From: Flavobacteriales bacterium UBA7382
GTDB lineage: Bacteria > Bacteroidota > Bacteroidia > Flavobacteriales_D > Sanyastnellaceae
DNA length: 16,275 bases
NCBI GenBank assembly: GCA_002469765.1
Contig: DKNS01000199.1
Location: forward strand, 1 to 16,275
Reading direction: 5' to 3'
The position numbers and the translations under genes are program-made. The notes beneath the pieces were generated by a model, which saw nothing but the letters and a program-made list of their open reading frames with translations, was not told the origin of the DNA and did not search any database. Shown here piece by piece: positions 13,480 to 16,275 of this stretch. Each line of letters begins with the position of its first letter. The stretch's first letter is position 1.

Positions 13480-16275
13480 TCAGTTTTGACGGAAGAGGTT
13501 CACCGTGCCTGTATATTCTTCGTCGTTGGGCAAAAGGATGGTGTAGAAGTAAACCCCTTCCGCCGAACCCGTGCCGCGCCATCCCGAAGCGTTCTTGTAC
13601 TGGTCGTTCTCATAGACCTTGTTGCCCCAGCGGTCGAAGATGCGCACCAGCACACCTTCGCTTTCCCAGGGCTCCAAACCTTGAATCCAGAAGCTGCCGT
13701 TCGGGTCGGTCGGGGGCGAAAACACATTGACCGGTTCAATCTGGCATTGCGACAGAATAACATCATATTCATGCGCCAAACCCCCTGGCAAACAAGGGGT
13801 CGAGAACGAGCCCGTCAGCGTGCCGTAAATGCCCGTGTAAAAGGGATCGTTCCCCGGATCCAAACCTGGTGTGGGTTGCGATGGTGGGAAGAACTCGGCG
13901 GGGATGTCGTCGCCGCTGAGGGCCAACACGCCTGGGTTGGATTGTTGGCTGCTCAAATCAAGCTCCATGCCGTTGGCTTCAAGCACCCACGAGAAATTGA
14001 AGTAGTCCGGGCCGTTGATGTTCGCGTTCAAATCGAAAATCACCAGTTCGCTCTCCACGCAGATTGTCTCAATCGTGGTGGGCTGTGGGTCGTTGACCGG
14101 GTCGTCGCCAATGAACACCAAGCCGCAGGCCTCCAACGAGTAGCAATCGTAGATGTCTTCGACGGTGACACAGATCTGCTGCCCGTTAAAAAGGGTGTCC
14201 TCAGGAACATCCCATGTGGCACCCAAGAAAGGTGTGCCGTCGCCATTGTCTGCTGTAGTTACGGTGCCATCGGGCCAGGTCACCACGTATTCCGCGTTTC
14301 CGGCCCAGAACCCATTGTCGACCCCCAGGTCGGCCAACTCGCCCACCTCAATGCCTGGCAAGCCACCGTCGCAATCGGTGATGGCATTCCCAGGGAAGAT
14401 CAACTCAAGGTCCGGCTCATCCACAAAATCGATGAAGGCGCAGTCGCTCGCGCCGTCTGGGAAGCACCCATCGATGATGGTCACGCAGTACGACCCCGTT
14501 TCTGACACTTCCCATTCGTTGTCGTCGACCTCGTCGACTTCGTTGCCGTTGTACGTCCACTCGTATTCCAAATCCGTATTTTGATCACCCGCCACAGGAT
14601 CCAATTCCACAGTTCCCCCGGCGCACAGGAATGCATTTTCCAAGACAGGCTCGAACGACGCTGTGATCTCCACTTGGTCCGAGGCGTCGCCGCATCCGTT
14701 CTGCACATTCACCACGAGCGTGGTTTCCGTGTATTGGGTCCAAGAGTACTCGTTCTCCAGCACATTGTCGTTGCCCGGGAACGGCCAGTTGATGGTGGCT
14801 GCGTCTCCTGGATCGAATACGAACGCTTGAATGTCATATCCATCTCCATCACACGCAAACGCGATGCTGTCCCCGCTCAGTTCAATGGTTGGGGGCAGGT
14901 TCACCTCGACCTCGTAGCACGTGGCGACGCCGCAGTCGGCGTCCTCGAAACAGAGGTCGTACAATCCATGCGCTTCTGGCACCCATGTGGTGTTGAATTC
15001 GTCGGTCACGCTGAAGCCGTCGCTGGGGTCCCCGTCGACAGTCCAGGTTCCCAAGGCGGGTTCCACGTTGCACAGCGCCGGCCCATAAAACAACACCCCC
15101 GTCGAAAGCTCTGTGAACGAGTTGCAAGCGTCTGGATTGCTGATGCAATTCTGGACGCAATTGAACATGTCGAACGCGAAGTACTGGTCGTTGCCTGGGC
15201 TGTCGCTGACATACGTGACGGAAATGCTGTCTCCGAAGGCCAACGCCAAATCGGGTTGGTCCTGGATGTTTTGGAACCCTCCAGAGTTCAACGTGACAAT
15301 GGCGTTGGTCACGGTGCTGTCTGGGTGGATGATGTCGATGCTCAAGAAGGATCCTTGCCACCCGCTCAACGAACTGAACAACTGCAACTGCAAGTACCCT
15401 TCGGCGGGGCTTGAGTAACCCCCGCTGAAGGTCACCGTGTCAAACGGCGCTTCACCACAGATGGGGTCTATTGTCAGGTCAGGAATGGTAGAAGATGTCC
15501 CAGAGATGACAAAAGTCCGCTTGCCCTCGCAGCCCCCTTCGTCCACGACCGTCACCTGGTACACCCCTGCGGTCACTTCCGCGGAAATGCCGTCGTCCGA
15601 GACCACTTCTCCTCCTCCGCCATTCCAGTCGGCCACCCAGATGTAGTCCACAAAGTTCTCGTCTTCGTCAGGCACCACTGTGACCACGGCAGACTCGCCC
15701 GGACAAACAGCTTGAAGAGTTCCCTCCACTTCAGGAAGGTAGTACGGCGTTTGGAACACCTCGAAAGGGTGCTTCACCACGCAACCAGAAGCCGTCGTGC
15801 CGGTCACAACGAAGGTGCCTCCAAATGGGATGGTCGCCTCGTTGGTTGTCCAGTACTGGTCGTTCAAGTTCCAACCCCAGTCCAGCACAGGCTCATCTCC
15901 GCCACTGGAGTTGGCAGTGACCTCCAGCTCTGAGCCCGCACAGATGCCAAACTCTCCGCCTGGCGTGGTGGTGGAAATTGCAGGGGGCGTCACATTCAAC
16001 ACCTCAATCACAATGTCCAAGGTGGTCAATGCGCCCTCGCTGTCTTCCGCCACCATGGTCACGGTCTCAATGCCCGCCACATTGGCCATGAAGGTGCCTG
16101 TGAACGTGGCTGTGGAGCCACTCGTCACGTCAAACCCTTGGATCTCATTCTCGCCAGTCAAATCCTCAACTTCCAAGGTGACCGTTTGGGTGGGTTCAGG
16201 CCCCAAGAATTCCACATCAAGAGAGAACTCTTGGCCCAAGCAGAGTGTGATCGTGTCGCAGCCCAAGTTGGCCGT
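13480..16275 (-). CDS. Large secreted protein with type IX (gliding-type, CHU_C) C-terminal domain, N-terminus outside window
   Basis: At least 931 residues are visible; the frame is open at the right edge, so the signal peptide and start are missing (the TTG at 16264-16266 is not a real start). The last 80 or so residues (13480 to about 13735) are a CHU_C/TIGR04131-type domain: NVFSP, GSFWIQGLEPW, VRIFDRWGNKVYENDQY, W-RG, GVYFYTILLP, Y-TGTVNLFR. This marks type B cargo of the type IX secretion system, exported across the outer membrane and usually kept at the cell surface or released. Upstream are repeated Ig/PKD-like segments with a 'C-x-G ... W ... GxYxVxVxDxGC' rhythm (for example near 15700, 14620 and 14460), rich in Asp/Glu, Trp and Cys. 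Only three Lys/Arg occur before the C-terminal domain. An adhesin-like or matrix role is plausible, but no catalytic domain is recognised. Confidence 0.9.
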   Translation of the reverse strand, partial: TANLGCDTITLCLGQEFSLDVEFLGPEPTQTVTLEVEDLTGENEIQGFDVTSGSTATFTGTFMANVAGIETVTMVAEDSEGALTTLDIVIEVLNVTPPAISTTTPGGEFGICAGSELEVTANSSGGDEPVLDWGWNLNDQYWTTNEATIPFGGTFVVTGTTASGCVVKHPFEVFQTPYYLPEVEGTLQAVCPGESAVVTVVPDEDENFVDYIWVADWNGGGGEVVSDDGISAEVTAGVYQVTVVDEGGCEGKRTFVISGTSSTIPDLTIDPICGEAPFDTVTFSGGYSSPAEGYLQLQLFSSLSGWQGSFLSIDIIHPDSTVTNAIVTLNSGGFQNIQDQPDLALAFGDSISVTYVSDSPGNDQYFAFDMFNCVQNCISNPDACNSFTELSTGVLFYGPALCNVEPALGTWTVDGDPSDGFSVTDEFNTTWVPEAHGLYDLCFEDADCGVATCYEVEVNLPPTIELSGDSIAFACDGDGYDIQAFVFDPGDAATINWPFPGNDNVLENEYSWTQYTETTLVVNVQNGCGDASDQVEITASFEPVLENAFLCAGGTVELDPVAGDQNTDLEYEWTYNGNEVDEVDDNEWEVSETGSYCVTIIDGCFPDGASDCAFIDFVDEPDLELIFPGNAITDCDGGLPGIEVGELADLGVDNGFWAGNAEYVVTWPDGTVTTADNGDGTPFLGATWDVPEDTLFNGQQICVTVEDIYDCYSLEACGLVFIGDDPVNDPQPTTIETICVESELVIFDLNANINGPDYFNFSWVLEANGMELDLSSQQSNPGVLALSGDDIPAEFFPPSQPTPGLDPGNDPFYTGIYGTLTGSFSTPCLPGGLAHEYDVILSQCQIEPVNVFSPPTDPNGSFWIQGLEPWESEGVLVRIFDRWGNKVYENDQYKNASGWRGTGSAEGVYFYTILLPNDEEYTGTVNLFRQN

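Noticed and set aside
16264..16266. TTG as start codon of the large secreted protein
   Set aside because: The frame stays open to the window edge and no signal peptide follows; type IX cargo must have one, so the start lies outside the window.

Overview
The window is a gene-dense, GC-rich stretch of a Bacteroidota chromosome. The evidence is a type IX secretion (gliding-motility-type, CHU_C) C-terminal domain, a DUF3098 gene between ftsX and uppP, the phylum's -7 promoter motif TAnnTTTG, and the lack of obvious Shine-Dalgarno sequences. The exact lineage (a marine, high-GC Flavobacteriales-like group is my guess) is not settled by the sequence. There is no sign of phage, IS element, CRISPR, tRNA or rRNA. 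No gap exceeds about 125 bases; the two largest non-coding stretches (4834-4954 and 8230-8344) lie between divergent genes and hold promoter-like or palindromic signals.

Region 1 (1-4833, minus strand) is a SUF iron-sulfur cluster assembly operon in the order sufA-like, sufB, sufC, sufD, tlyA, sufS (cut off by the window edge). All genes are spaced by -1 to 10 bases. The SufBCD scaffold, SufS sulfur donor and A-type carrier form one pathway. The rRNA methyltransferase tlyA sits inside the operon. A good Bacteroidota promoter lies just upstream of the first gene.

Region 2 (4955-7453, plus strand) is an envelope cluster: ftsX (division/peptidoglycan hydrolase control), a small two-helix DUF3098 membrane protein, uppP (undecaprenyl-diphosphate recycling) and a 189-residue lipoprotein of unknown role, joined end to end.

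Region 3 (7471-8229, minus strand) is a single superoxide dismutase of the Mn/Fe family with an export/lipoprotein-like N-terminus.

Region 4 (8345-12117, plus strand) is a tight three-gene run: an AsmA-like envelope protein, an uncharacterised 199-residue protein, and rsmI (16S rRNA 2'-O-methyltransferase). Its end overlaps the end of convergent radA by 4 bases.

Region 5 (12114-16275, minus strand) is a very large secreted type IX cargo protein (N-terminus outside the window) followed after one base by radA. The secreted protein has an extraordinary composition: 624 consecutive residues without lysine or arginine.

I do not see a clearly new defence or mobile system. The most unusual signals are the Lys/Arg-free secreted protein, a repeated TTTG-N4-ATG arrangement suggesting leaderless transcripts, tlyA inside the suf operon, the lipoprotein-like superoxide dismutase, and a palindrome between divergent genes.
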